DNA of 64,000 bases, from assembly GCA_000727475.1 (NCBI GenBank), contig KL647297.1, forward strand, positions 2,747,577-2,811,576. The letters are read 5' to 3'. Position 1 is the first letter of the stretch. Each line of letters opens with the position of its first letter. The notes under the pieces are model-generated. The model was given only the letters and a program-made list of their open reading frames with translations, ran no database searches and was not told where the DNA came from. The translations under genes and the position numbers were made by a program. This DNA comes from Sarcocystis neurona. Its lineage: Eukaryota > Apicomplexa > Conoidasida > Eucoccidiorida > Sarcocystidae. This document shows, piece by piece, positions 22,000 to 34,014 of this stretch.

Positions 22000-22190
22000 T
22001 GTACTGAAAAGAGAAGGACGAAGAGAGAAAGGGAGAATGGGGAGGAGAGGAAAAGGGAGCTGAAGAGAGGACGGGAGAAAAAGAGAAAAAGAATCGGAGA
22101 GAGACAGAAAAAGAAAAAAGTAAGAGAAAGAAGAAAAGGAAGGGAGAAAAAGAAAGAGAGAGAAAGAGAGAGGAAGAGAAAGGGAGAGGT
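22000..22190. repeat. polypurine tract (plus strand)
   Basis: Almost unbroken G/A for about 190 bases, mostly AGAGA, AAAAAG and GGGAGA. The Lys/Arg/Glu-rich frame across it is a product of base composition. Confidence 0.85.
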
Positions 22191-25030
22191 AAGGTTTCGT
22201 GCTACACAGGAAACCACATATGCTACGCTGCTTCCAATTGAACCAAAGTCTCTGTCTTCACTTAAATAACAGAAACGGAAGTTTCTTTCGTATCTCGCAA
22301 AAGTGTCGGTAAAGACAGCTCTTTAGTGCTGCGTTGCGAGTGCTGCTGGAGCTGCTGAGCGGCTGTCCGCGCCGCGGGTTTGCCGCTGCCGCTGCGTTGT
22401 CGAGCGAGAGGATTGCCAAGGGAGAGCTCTTCGACCCTTGCTGCCGCTACAGAACCATAGAAGACGGGAGGAAAACTGCTTTCTGCTACTGGATAAGGAG
22501 GCGAATGCCGCCACCGTTATGAACACCACCGGACGCGCCCTACATACACATACATACACCAACTCACGCGGCAGAGAGATATACACATCTATATATTAGA
22601 GAGAGACAGGTAGATTCTATAGAATCAAACATGTACGCCCTCGACGCATGAGGTTCCTTTACTGGGAAGGAGCGAAACAGAGTGCTGGTCTTACAGACAT
22701 GGTAGCACGGCTGTGTGGTGCTTGCATCAGACGTAGATAAACGACTTCTTCGTTGTCTGCGCTAGAGAGGCGAGGTAAACAACGGCGTCCTCTGCAGAAC
22801 TTTTTTCACGTGTTCTGCGAACACGTTTCAAGATATGCAACTGTGTCTCTCCAGCCCAGTACGAGAAAACGACGGAGCAGAGAGAGAAGACGTACTTCCT
22901 GAGAAGGCGGGAACAAGCGCTTTATAAACTACGTTGGAACTCACAGAGCTGCCTCACTCTTTTCTCCCTCGAAGAGAAGAGCAAGACTTGTTTCAAGATG
23001 CTGAATGCAAAGCTCTCTGGGAGTATAACGGAATACATTCCACTCACTGTTTCTTCGGTTGAATTGGGAGAGGGGACGGTACGGCGGGACGCTGGTATAT
23101 GGAAGGAGACGGTCACAAAAACGGGAGGAAAGTGGGAACAGGGAGAACAAAGAGACACCAGAAGCACTCGCCCGCCTCCGAGAAATACGAACTAAAATGA
23201 CTTAGGACACGGGTAAAAGACAGAGAAGACAGAGAAGGAAAGATGCTGCTCCTGTGTGGGTGTCCGCGAAGAGGGACACGTAACAGAAAAGCAGCGACTA
23301 GACGGCAATCACGCCGTGAACCACGAAGATAACCAAGACAAAATCTACTTGTTTCTTCTACGAGCGACAGTGCTACTACCGCCATTGCTGCTGCTGCTGC
23401 TACTCCTAGTATTATCGCGGCTTCCTTTACGAAGCTTTACTGCCCTTTCCCGCATAGGAGGGAGCCGCCGCAGCGAGGAGGGCTGCAACCGCATGCTGGC
23501 TGCTGCCGTTGCGCCCGGTTTCCTCCTGCCCAAAACTGAAATGACACTACACCCACAACGAAACCCCATTTTTTTCGCCATTTTCCGTCTTAAAAAGAGA
23601 GACTGTGGCGAAATAACCCGAATTCGCCCACGTATAGAGATTACACATGTATATATGTGTATACATATATACGTACGGATATGTATCTTCTAGGGGCAAG
23701 GACATGCCTCGTAGTAGTGTCCTGAGCGCATTACTATGTAGTTGAACGTCATGTACGTCTCTCTACAGCTGTGTATTTCGATATACACAGGAGCAACCCA
23801 TACATTGAATATGTAAACATTTGTCTTGTGTAGAGTGAGCCGCGTATATAGCTATACGTGTAGGCACATATGTGCCTAGGCCTATACATCATTCTGTATG
23901 TACTGTATGCCTCCATATGGACACACGCATGGCAGAAAGGTGGAGGCTCTACACGAGACATGCAGGTAGTACACCACCAACGAATTGCACACGCTTGAAG
24001 AGAGACTGGCATACATGTATCAGTAATAGTAGTTGTCCACGCGTCTTGCTACACAATCCGTCCCCATCAGTACATCTGTAGTGCGCCTGCACGCATGTAT
24101 CCGCCAAGAGTCGGGAATGCCTATTATCTGCGTATATGTACGTATGTTCATAATAAATATTCACGTGTACACCTATAACACATATATTTAAGTGTTGGGG
24201 TTCCAGTTTAAGAAGACAAACACATGTTGATGTGTACGCACGTAACTGTATCTATGTCTATATGTGAGTGTCTACCATTCTACATGTTATACATGACGGG
24301 AGCGTCCCTTTGTGTACAGCTCAACACACTCACAAAATACTCATAGATTTAGCACAGAGACATAACTCCAGATCCGCATATACTTGTGAATACGCATATC
24401 TATGGACTGTGCCTGCCGCATGTCTGATCTGCTTCAACGGTACAACAATTCGGAAGGCGACAAAAATCGCGCCGTATACGTACACGTCTGTGTATGCATA
24501 TATGCGTAAACTTCCCTGTAGGCACATACCACAGTATCCGTGAAAGGTGCAAGTACACAAATACACATGTGTACACGTAGCTACGCTTGTGTGCTTGTGT
24601 GCGTAAACATTTGAATGCATATCTGTAAATGCGCACATTTGTTCGGATATTTAGAGGCCAAATTCCGTACATCGCAGAGGTGGTGCCTTCGTAGCCTAGA
24701 AGTATAGGCACCCATCCGGTTGTGTGTAATTTGGCGAAGCGCACTTCACATACGTACTTCCATATTTACAACGGTACGCACGCACGTATCTGCATTTTAC
24801 ATGATCGTGGACAGTCTGTCTGCTTCTATGTGTACGCATGTACCAGTACTTGCACTTGAACGATGTGGTGCAGACCTCCGTATCGCTCCCCAGACTGCAA
24901 CACGCACACGGTCCATCATTTCGCCAGAAAACACTTCTTACTGTAGTCATACCAGCTCTTTAGACATGTGTGTATATACATATGTACATATATATATACA
25001 TATACGTATGATTACCACTGCGTATAAAAT
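22191..25030. other. intergenic, no gene recognised
   Basis: Mixed sequence with TA/CA runs around 22570-22620, 23640-23690 and 24960-25010, an 18-bp palindrome at 23861-23878 and a CTG run at 23385-23405. A 62-residue frame at 22334-22522 (plus) has a non-repetitive composition but no recognisable family. Confidence 0.5.
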
Positions 25031-28000
25031 GGGAGGGTGAACACATACAAATACGGCTACACACACAGAGATATTTGCTCATACGCGTTTGCGCAAATGA
25101 TCCGGAAGTACGTAAATTCTTTTGTATATCCAGTGTGTGTGTACCGGTTGAACGAGTGTATACTTCCTGCGCCCTCCTGCATGTACATAATTATGGGGCC
25201 GGGCTGAGGATGTGGACGTAAAAGTGCGTAGGTGCACCATCATAGATGTACATAAACAATGATGGAGAGGGGAGAGCATTGTTGTGGACAAAGAAGATAT
25301 TCCGGACAGGAGGTTGCACGGTCGGAAGGCCACCACAGAGAGACAACAGAAGCAGGGGGGCAAAATTGTGAAAGGCAAAAATTCACCATTAAAAAGTAAC
25401 AAGGAACAGAATGAATACACATGATGAGGCCGCAAGAAACTCGGAACTTGAGAAGTCAGAGTGACCAATGCAGTAGAGGGTACAGTAACGACTTGTCCCC
25501 CAGCTGATGCTCTGGTGGCCTAGACTAAGGCGAACAAATATTGCTACTTAAAATTGCAGCCATGAAATGTGTTGATAAGCGGCTGCTTAACACCACCATT
25601 TGAGCAGGAGATTGTGGAAAACTCTAAACCCCGCTGCCGTATTTGACCATCCCGTGATCCCGTTAAGCATTCTTCATCTCTGTGAAAATCTGTAAAAATA
25701 ATGACCATTTCCAAGAGAAAGGAAATCATTGGTAGTCTATTGTACAGCGCTCCGCTTAGGAGGACTGCGTGGGGTATCAGGCTTCGCAACTTTTTCAAGG
25801 CAAGCACGTATTACCTTAGGTACATTACACAGGGAGCCACTTGAAGATTGTCAATTAGTCGCGTGACGGGCATCTGAAAGTGTATCACACGTAACACCAT
25901 TTGGCACCGCCTCCACCCTGCCAGTGCACGCGAAATATGTGCACTGACACAGAGGTGGACACACAGAAGTAGAGGCAGGCGTACAGCGGTAAGCGTGGAT
26001 AGGTGTAGGTGTGAAGACGCAATTTTCGTGTCAAAGGAAGAGGTGTGACATCGCTGTCTTCACCTAATCAAGAAAGCGTGTTGGTAATAATGGTAGTAAA
26101 GGCAAAGGGGGTGCGTAGGTTGACAACCACGTGTATAGTGCATAATTGCTGCCCTCTCCTCGCCAAGAGGACTTGACAACAACGCTGAAACCGTCACAAA
26201 GGCGCGGAAATGCCACCTCCCTCATTGCCATTCGCTTGTAAATAGACGTAAGCGATGCGTCAGATGTAAAGGGAAGTATGAGTGAATAGTTGGACTGAAA
26301 TGCAGCACACCGCTTTATACGGCATCAGCTTCCACTGTACCTTTGATTTGCTTATGCTTATAGAGATGCTCTGTCACCTGCCGACAAGTCAAGCAGGGCG
26401 AGTACTTCAGCTCAGCGATGGTTCGTGTATCTGGCAACAAGGAAGGTGTTGTTTCAGTCGTGGAGAACCTTATTACTTTGTTATTTGAGGATGTTCCAAG
26501 TCAAACAGTGCGTGTTAAAGAATTGTCGATAGATGCTGCGCAATTACGTCGTCTACTGGAAAATGACTTCTTTCAAATCTTCCTCACAAACGAACATCTA
26601 CGACTGCTTATTACACGTGTGTACTACAGCTTGGTCTCCGCTTACTAGTCTCCGCAACTCTGTTTTTACTGCCTTTCTTCCCATATGTACCCTGAAGGTA
26701 CGTATGGATTTTCTTATAACAACATACGGGAAAGGAAGGTGATACGGATGGCAGGCGTTGCTAAGCACGAAGTGAAACGTACGGGGAGAATTCAAACACT
26801 GTGGATGATGCCAACTGCAACGGCTGCGTTGCTTTTACCTCCCTTATATCTGGTACGCTGTATCAGTTTTTCCCATAAGCAAACCATGCTGTTTGGTGGT
26901 ACCCTGTCTTCCTTGATACGTATACATTCATGTAAGAACACATAAAAGTACGCGTGTCTGCGTATTCAAACATTGCCACTGTGATATCGGTTGTCGGGGA
27001 TATATCAGTGATAGGATCCGCCTCGGGGAGCAAGAAAGACATTTGATCAGTAGTGAGACACCAAGTCTCAAGCGCGCATCACTAGATCTTTCGTGCCCAG
27101 CGAATACACCCGTAAGTCCAGGCTTATTCTTCGCAGGATTCGTCTGCGGGTACTGCGAGATCTACGGCACAGATATGCATCACGTTCTATTTATTATGCG
27201 GTAGCCGTGTATGAGAGCTTGATAACGAGTCACTGTATTCAAAGCAATGCCGAATTTCTCTGGACTTCAAACTGGCTGTATATTATCAGCTCAAACTGGA
27301 CATTCCTTGCTCCAGGCTTTCCCTCGTGCTTTTATATTCGCCACGATGCCCCGGTGTGTCAAATGATAGTGCGTCCGTCTTGAATTAGGTTGGCTTTCTT
27401 GTAGTACACAGCTGTTGAGCACGACCGTGATCTGCCCGTCGTCTTCTGGAGTCCTCATATTCATCCATGCGGACAAGTAGGCGTATCAAAAACAGAAGGG
27501 AACGTACACGCACAGCAACACTGCCGCGCTTCCTTCCCTTCCATTTCCAGAATTGCCCTTTCATTCCACCTGTTCTGCCCAAGTACCATGATGCTGCTGC
27601 TTGTCTCTTCGTTCAACCTTGTTCGAATTTTCCCTTTCATCCGTTTGTGTCTTCCTCTGCCCGACCCCGCTTCGTTGCTCCTTCTTTCTCATCTTCCCCC
27701 CTTTTTCCTTCCTCTCATTCTGTCTTCCAAATTCTGTCACGTGCTCTTGTTTCTTCAAAACTTCCCATACTCTCGTCCTGTTGCTCTCTTCTTTCGTTCT
27801 TCTGGCTCTGCTCACGACTGCTGCGTCTACTGCTGCTAGTCGTACGAACACTGCATTTACTATTGATATGCTACTGCTATTCATGTAACCACTGATTCTA
27901 TTGTCACTATTATGACTATTACTACTACTACTACCGTCCGTAGCACTACCACTAGTATTGCTCGGACGGCTAACACTGTCTTTCTGCGTTTGGCCTTCAC

Positions 28001-30260
28001 TACGGCTTCCTGCGGAGGCAGCGGTTATCTCAAGAACAGTCTGGATAACTGGTAGGCGGAGACGTCCTCCAGTCGCTGAATGTTGCCGCACATAGGAGTT
28101 AATGAAGTTTTTTCTGCACGTATGCCACGCTTGAGCTGTACGCGTCACGTACACAAATCTCTCATTATAGGTACACACTTACGGGTACGCGCGTGCACCT
28201 AGATAACTCTCCCTCTTCTCCGTACTTGTCTGTTCAACATTCAAATCCATCAGCTCGAGTGGACACAAGTGTAGTCTGATAATTGTGGGATGAACGCCAC
28301 ACGAGCACGGATGCAGCAGTAGCGTTAGCGACAAGTAACTGTTGCCGTCCTAATAGCAACAGGTGTAGCGGCGAGGTAAGAATTCTCGAACGTACTTTAC
28401 AGGACTATAAATACCAATCTTCGTTTCAACTGTCTTATACTAGTAGCCCCCTAGAGGGCAACATAGCAGTAGTACTTTTCGTAGGAGCAGCCGAAAACGA
28501 AACTGTGGCAGTAGCGGTTAGTTCTAGTCAGGCCTATTAAAGCATCAGGAATAAAGCAGCAGCAGAGCTAGTGTGGAAGGGATATGTGGTACAAAGTAAA
28601 GTAGCACTCTAAAGCAACTGAATTACGAAACTGGTGGCAGCTGCAGCGAATCGTACTGCAGCAGGACTAAGTGAGGTGGGAATGGTAGCAGTAGTGTTCG
28701 TACGATGATTAGTTCTGCTTGTAATGGCGTAGCAATAGTTTTCGTCGGCATGATAGGAAGAGTGGCTATCGTAGGAATATTATCAACCACATTGGGATAT
28801 CGTTGGTGGTCAAGAAGTTGCTGACTGCACTCCTACAATAGCTTGTATGCTGAGCACGCGTTTTCGTGTTCTTGTCAGATCAACCAAGCTTGCGTGCAAT
28901 TGCGGCTGCGGGTGGTGGGGGGGAAGTGTTCTGTCCACAGCGGGACGCACAAAACGAAGACAATTGCTTTCTTCGTATCGGTGTCTCTTTTCGCCGTATC
29001 ACTCTCCTTTTGCCTGTCGTACAGCGTTGACAGGCTTTCAAGTGAATTATGGTACGCTATTTTTTCAGCTCCTCGCGGTGCTTCCCAGTCTTCCTCACCC
29101 GCTTTTCCGTTGTCTCTTTCCGCTTACCGTGGTGGCTGGCGCCGGCGCGCTTCCAGGCCTGGGGTCTCGCCTTCCTCTTCAGCGCGTGGTGGTGATGCTA
29201 CCATACACTTTTTCAACCCAGCTACCGTTCTAGTCATTCTTTTCATGTACTTCTACGTGCGTATGCGCTAAATCTCCCATTCTGCGGCTTCTTACTGCGG
29301 CGCCCCCGTCGCGTAGTTAAGGGAAACGCTGTTGCTACATCTGGTACGCGCATACTGAAGAGTAGAGCCGGCCTCCCTTGCAGGCTTGTGAAATTGGGGA
29401 AAGGGAATGTCCGAAAACGGTGGTCGTGTGTTTATACACTGGGGCCGTTTTATTTTTCCGGCGTCACTCTACCCTTCGAAATTCCCCGTTTCTCTCGTGC
29501 CCTTCCAGAGAGTACAGGAAAACTCCTGTTCACGGACAGACTTTTACTGCATCGGATTCACTAGCGTTCTCGGACACCATTCGCGACAAGCGCAAAGTCA
29601 TACTTCTCTTTGTTTTCTCCTGATTCGTTGTCATGCAGCTGTTTTTCCTCCAGATTCGAGGAGAACTCTGTTCCCCCCGCTCCGCGAAACAACTTGCCGC
29701 GCTGTTCGTCCTGGTGACACCATCATGCTCCGGTTTCTCGATAAGCAACTGATGAATAGTCGTCTCCGAAATTCGTTTTTCTCCTTTTATGCTGGTTTGG
29801 CGTTAGTTACAAAACCCTACGTGCCGCGTTGAGCAACAGGGATGCTCTTTTGGCAAGACTCTACCGAACCGATCCGTCCAGCGCTACCTTTCCTTCAGTC
29901 TTTGGTTCCTGTATCACTGGTGGAGCAGTTGTCCTTACGATTGTCTTTCACTTGCTGTTTCTTCGTTACCCTCTGTCATTTCCGCCCTTCCCACCTAACT
30001 CCTCTAGACCACGTCCTTCACCGCGTCTTGCGCCCCTTTCTTTGCGCGCGCAGGGCAAAACCGTGCGGACACCTCTCCGCAGATCTACTGTAGACATACA
30101 TACCCCTGTATGTGTTGAAACTCGGAGGACGCCGGTGTTTCTTAGCTTTAGCGTTCCGTAATTCTTGCTTCTTTCCCCGGATGTCTACGGGACGCCTGCA
30201 CTCGAACTTCTTATTGTTTTCCTGGTAACTTTTTCGTCCATCTCCCTTGTCACGCTGCAT
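25031..30260. other. intergenic, unusually free of microsatellites
   Basis: Five kilobases almost without TATATG or CAG repeats. Short ACT/AGT runs occur at about 27905-27960. Candidate frames (264-nt minus at 25544-25807; 618-nt minus at 27561-28178 with a Ser-rich centre; 426-nt plus at 29407-29832) show no recognised domain. The composition differs from the rest of the window, but I cannot say whether it is a decayed gene or unique non-coding DNA. Confidence 0.4.
27561..28178 (-). other. 205-residue open frame, unassigned
   Basis: Reads a Ser-rich centre (GSATDGSSSSNSHNSDN) followed by a Lys/Arg/Glu-rich C-terminal half that is the complement of pyrimidine-rich DNA. No family recognised. 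The Ser run uses AGT/AGC mixed with AAT, unlike the AGC-only runs of the NOT4-like gene. Chance is a serious alternative. Confidence 0.18.
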
Positions 30261-33200
30261 ACTTCCGTTCTCTCCTGCAGCTTTATGTAGATATTCTCTT
30301 TTATCTGTCCAAAAAAGGCTTGCTTCGTTCTATCAACGCATATTTCGAGTTCTGCTTTCACGACGCGACCTATGCTGACCTTTGTTTCATTGCGGGGTGT
30401 TGTTAGGTCTCAATGCTTTGCACTGAACAGAAGATATCTGTGTATGTGTCCTCGTGCGCCCGTGTCTCCTCTGACTGCGTGAAATTTGCGTATCGCGGCT
30501 GACGAGGAAGAAGATAAAGAACTTTACTTTTTCTCTGTCCTCTCTTCTTTTTTCTGTGCTGTCCCATCTTCCATCTCCAGCGATCCCCCTTCTATGTTCT
30601 GTTTCCTCCCTTTCTTTTTAGGGAATCCCTCTCTTCCTTCCCGTCTCTCCTAATTTCTCCTTCCTCTTCCCCTCTCTCCCTCTTTTCAAACGATGCAGCC
30701 GTCGATGCTTTTCTCTTGGCGGAGTTGTGGGAGGGGAGGAGTTTTTCCTTCCTTGCATCTCAAGTACGAATTACCACTACTTCCAGCACCATTAGTTTCT
30801 GTCTTTTCGAGGGCAAGGCAGCGCTGTCAACCTCACACTCATCAGAAAAATCCTTGTAAGTCAATGCGTAGATCTGTTGCGTACCAGCAGAAAGCTCACA
30901 ATTGAGTCAGCAAGAATACGATAGTTCAGCAGTCTCTGTCTTACGTCGTTGTTGTCTTTCCGCCCGAAGAGGCGTTGTGAACGATCCAGCGGTCTCTCCG
31001 TTTGCGAAGAAACACGAAAGCAGTGCAGACCGTACACGTTTCTAAAGAAGTTGTGGAAGTCACATCACTTCAGAAGTTATTAGGCGTGTGTGAAGGTCAG
31101 TTACAAGCCATTGGCTGTCATCCCCAGAAAGAGACGGTCACGGGGTAGCTCCTCTATGATGACGTCCCCTGCAGTTCGTCCCGCTGTTTCGTTGCCGCAG
31201 GAAAGGATGAGCTTACTTCACCGAGCATCTTTGGTCTTTAGTCGCACGGTTCTCGTTACCTTAGCTACCCGCGCACGGAAAGGCATTTCCGTAGGAAAAT
31301 AAGCTGTGACACACTTCGAGATATAGTCAACGCAAGTCCAGCGACGTCTGAGCGATACAGAAGCGGACAGAGAGAGAAACCGGAAGAAAAGACGAGGCAA
31401 CACCGGTATCGCAAGAGGGGCTACACACACTGGAACCCTCCTGCCGCCCAGCAGACCTCGCCTTTCGTGGAGCTTCTCTGGTGGCTACGTTCGCGTCCCA
31501 CGAGGACATTTTCGGCTATTTCGTATTCATTTTTGACCGTGTGAACGCCGGCCTTCTCTCTCTTCGTGCGGCAGGCAGACCATTGCTGCTTCTGACACAC
31601 ACACGTATTCAGAGAGAACATTGCAGGTATTTGTGCTGCTCGCTTCAGCAAATTTATTCTCAAGCAGATCTTCCTTGCGGCCGTTGCGGCGAACACGAAT
31701 AAATGCCTTTGACTGTCCTTTACACACACGGACACAGAGGGGGCGTTGCCCAGTCGCTGTTTGCGTCGTGCTGCCGTCGTGGAAATCATAAGACGGAGAG
31801 TGAAGGCTGCTTGTCTAAACATTCACGTAGGACGTATATAAATAGTGTCCTGCTCCCACGCGAGTGGGTTTGTTTTCCCCCCCTCCTGTTCTGCATCTTT
31901 CTGTTGATTCTTGAAATTCGCTTCTTTGTTTGTTGAGCTGAGTTGCTGTTCGCCTTGTGTCTCTTAGGCGGCTTGTGGACAGTCTGTTTCTCTCTGCCAT
32001 TTCTGTTGTGTTCCTCTGCGCACCTCCGGCTGTCTCATCTTCTTGTCGCTGCGGTCATTTACGTGGTCTCCGGCCGCCATCTTGCCTGACAACCGAAGCG
32101 TCTGGATGGTTCGTCGTTTTCTCTTCTGCCGGTGCAACCTCGAGTTTTCACGTACTTCCTACGTAGTTGTATCTCTGCTGCAGCAGTCGCCTGCTCTGTG
32201 TCTGCTCTTTGAAAGGGAAAGGAGATGTTGTCTCGTCCACTATTATCGGCCAACCCTCAAAGGCGGCTGGTGGCACGCCTTTTTTCGACGTGTGCCGTCC
32301 TTGCCCCGCTCAGTGAGACCCTTTCCCTTCTGCTGCTGCAGCACCGCCGCGCACCTGCCTTCCTTTGGTGAGGCATCACTACCGTGTCCCCGTCCTTCCT
32401 TCCATCACTATGGCTAATAGCCCGCCGCAGCAGGGAAAGCGAAAGGCGGCTTCTGCATGCGCGTCTGTGTTGCTGCTGAACGCACAAGCGCACCTCTCTT
32501 CTTCTCCGTCCTCCCACTGCTGTCTGCAGCAACGACGGAACTCCTTTCTTTTGCTGCTGTTGTTGTCAAACTTGGAGAAAAAGAACACGACCCTGCTGCT
32601 TCCTGTTCCTCCAGGGTCTTCCCTGTCCGTTCGTCTCGGTTCCCGTCTTCCTGCTGTATCTCCTCCTCTTCAACCAGGGGAATTCTGATCTTCCCCTCCC
32701 GTGGAGGCGACGTTGCTCCTTTTCGCTGAACGCAGGTCGACCACGGCGTGTGCTGCTTCCATATCTGTGGGCCCACCTCGAACCTGTGTCTACAGGTGTG
32801 GACATTACATCTGATGCATAGACATATATATGTGTATACCTGTGTAGGTGTGGTTTGCTGCAGGGACGTGGACACGGCTCCGTCTGCGTGTGTATCTCTG
32901 TGTATTTCTCTACGACTGGAGACAACTCTTTACATGTATCTTTTTGTCTTGTTGCGAGGGAGTTGTCAAGCTTCCCAGTCCGTCCGGCTGGTGACCGTAC
33001 ACACCGAGCCGTGTCTGCCTCGCGTATCGTGCCGCGGCTTCGCTTTGTGAATTTTCTGCGAGCTTGGACGTCAGGAAGCACCAGCGGACGCAGCTGCGCG
33101 GTATAAACCCGCTAGCCTTCGAACGAAGGGGAGCGGATATGTGTGTGACGCTCTGCTTGCGGATACAAAAGTTCCTTTCGGGTGTACGTACACCGCCTTG

Positions 33201-33858
33201 CGCTTCGCGGGGTTGAGGATCGAGCGCGCCCAACGAAGCGGTTTTTTTCTGTGCCCAGAGTCAGAGCCGGTGTCCCGTCCTCCTTCATATGTATATATAT
33301 ATGTGTGTAGAGTTGCACACAGACATATAACTGCGTCTCCCTGCCGAGGAACCGAACTCTGCTGCTCTCTAGCAGCAGCTTCCGAATCCCCCTGGAACAC
33401 ATGTATATATATATGTTCAATCGATAGAGAGGTGTGTGGATGAGACGGGTTTTCGCTGTTGCAGCTACTGCGCTGACGTTGTAGAGCCTGGAAAAATTGG
33501 CAGCGCCGGGTGTGCGCCTGCAGAAGGGTCCCCGTTTCCGCCGTGTGTTCGTGGGGCGGAATTTTGATGTGCAGGAAGAGAAGTTCCCGAGCAGGAGACA
33601 CGCAGGGAGGACTTGCAGGGGCCCGGTATAAGGACGGGGGAATGGGTCGGGGCTCGTGCACGTGTATACCCGAGACAAAGTCCTGTATGACGGCAGACAT
33701 CAGAAGCATGCACGTCTCTGTGTCTGGGGGACGGGAAAATGTGTATATATCTTTCTATTGACGTTTCGTAATATATATATATATATATGTATATAGGTAG
33801 ATGCGCGAATGTAAAGGGCTGAGGCGTCGGATGGAGAAATGTGTGTGGATGTAGGTGA
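30261..33858. other. upstream flank of the NOT4-like gene, pyrimidine-rich
   Basis: Pyrimidine-rich plus strand to about 30700 and again around 31850-32700, then TA microsatellites (33285-33310, 33400-33420, 33770-33800, 33862-33880). One perfect GGTGTACGTACACC palindrome is at 33181-33194. It probably includes the promoter or 5' UTR (or upstream non-coding exons) of the NOT4-like gene. No separate gene is supported. Confidence 0.5.
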
Positions 33859-34014
33859 TACATAATATATATATTAACTTTCCCGAGGCCTACGTTTGGA
33901 GGAAGACGTTCGACTGGGCAGGACGTCGGAGAGAGCGCGTTTCTTACGTCTGTATGTGTAGGATCGAGTTGTATCGCTGCAGGAGAAACGAGCTGCCCGA
34001 CAGAGCAGCAGAAG

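Noticed and set aside
21904..22269. 121-residue Lys/Arg/Glu-rich plus frame
   Set aside because: Polypurine tract; no start context or domain evidence.
25544..25807. 87-residue minus frame suspected as a reverse-transcriptase remnant
   Set aside because: No catalytic YxDD-type or other retroelement motif is visible, and the neighbouring frames do not continue it.
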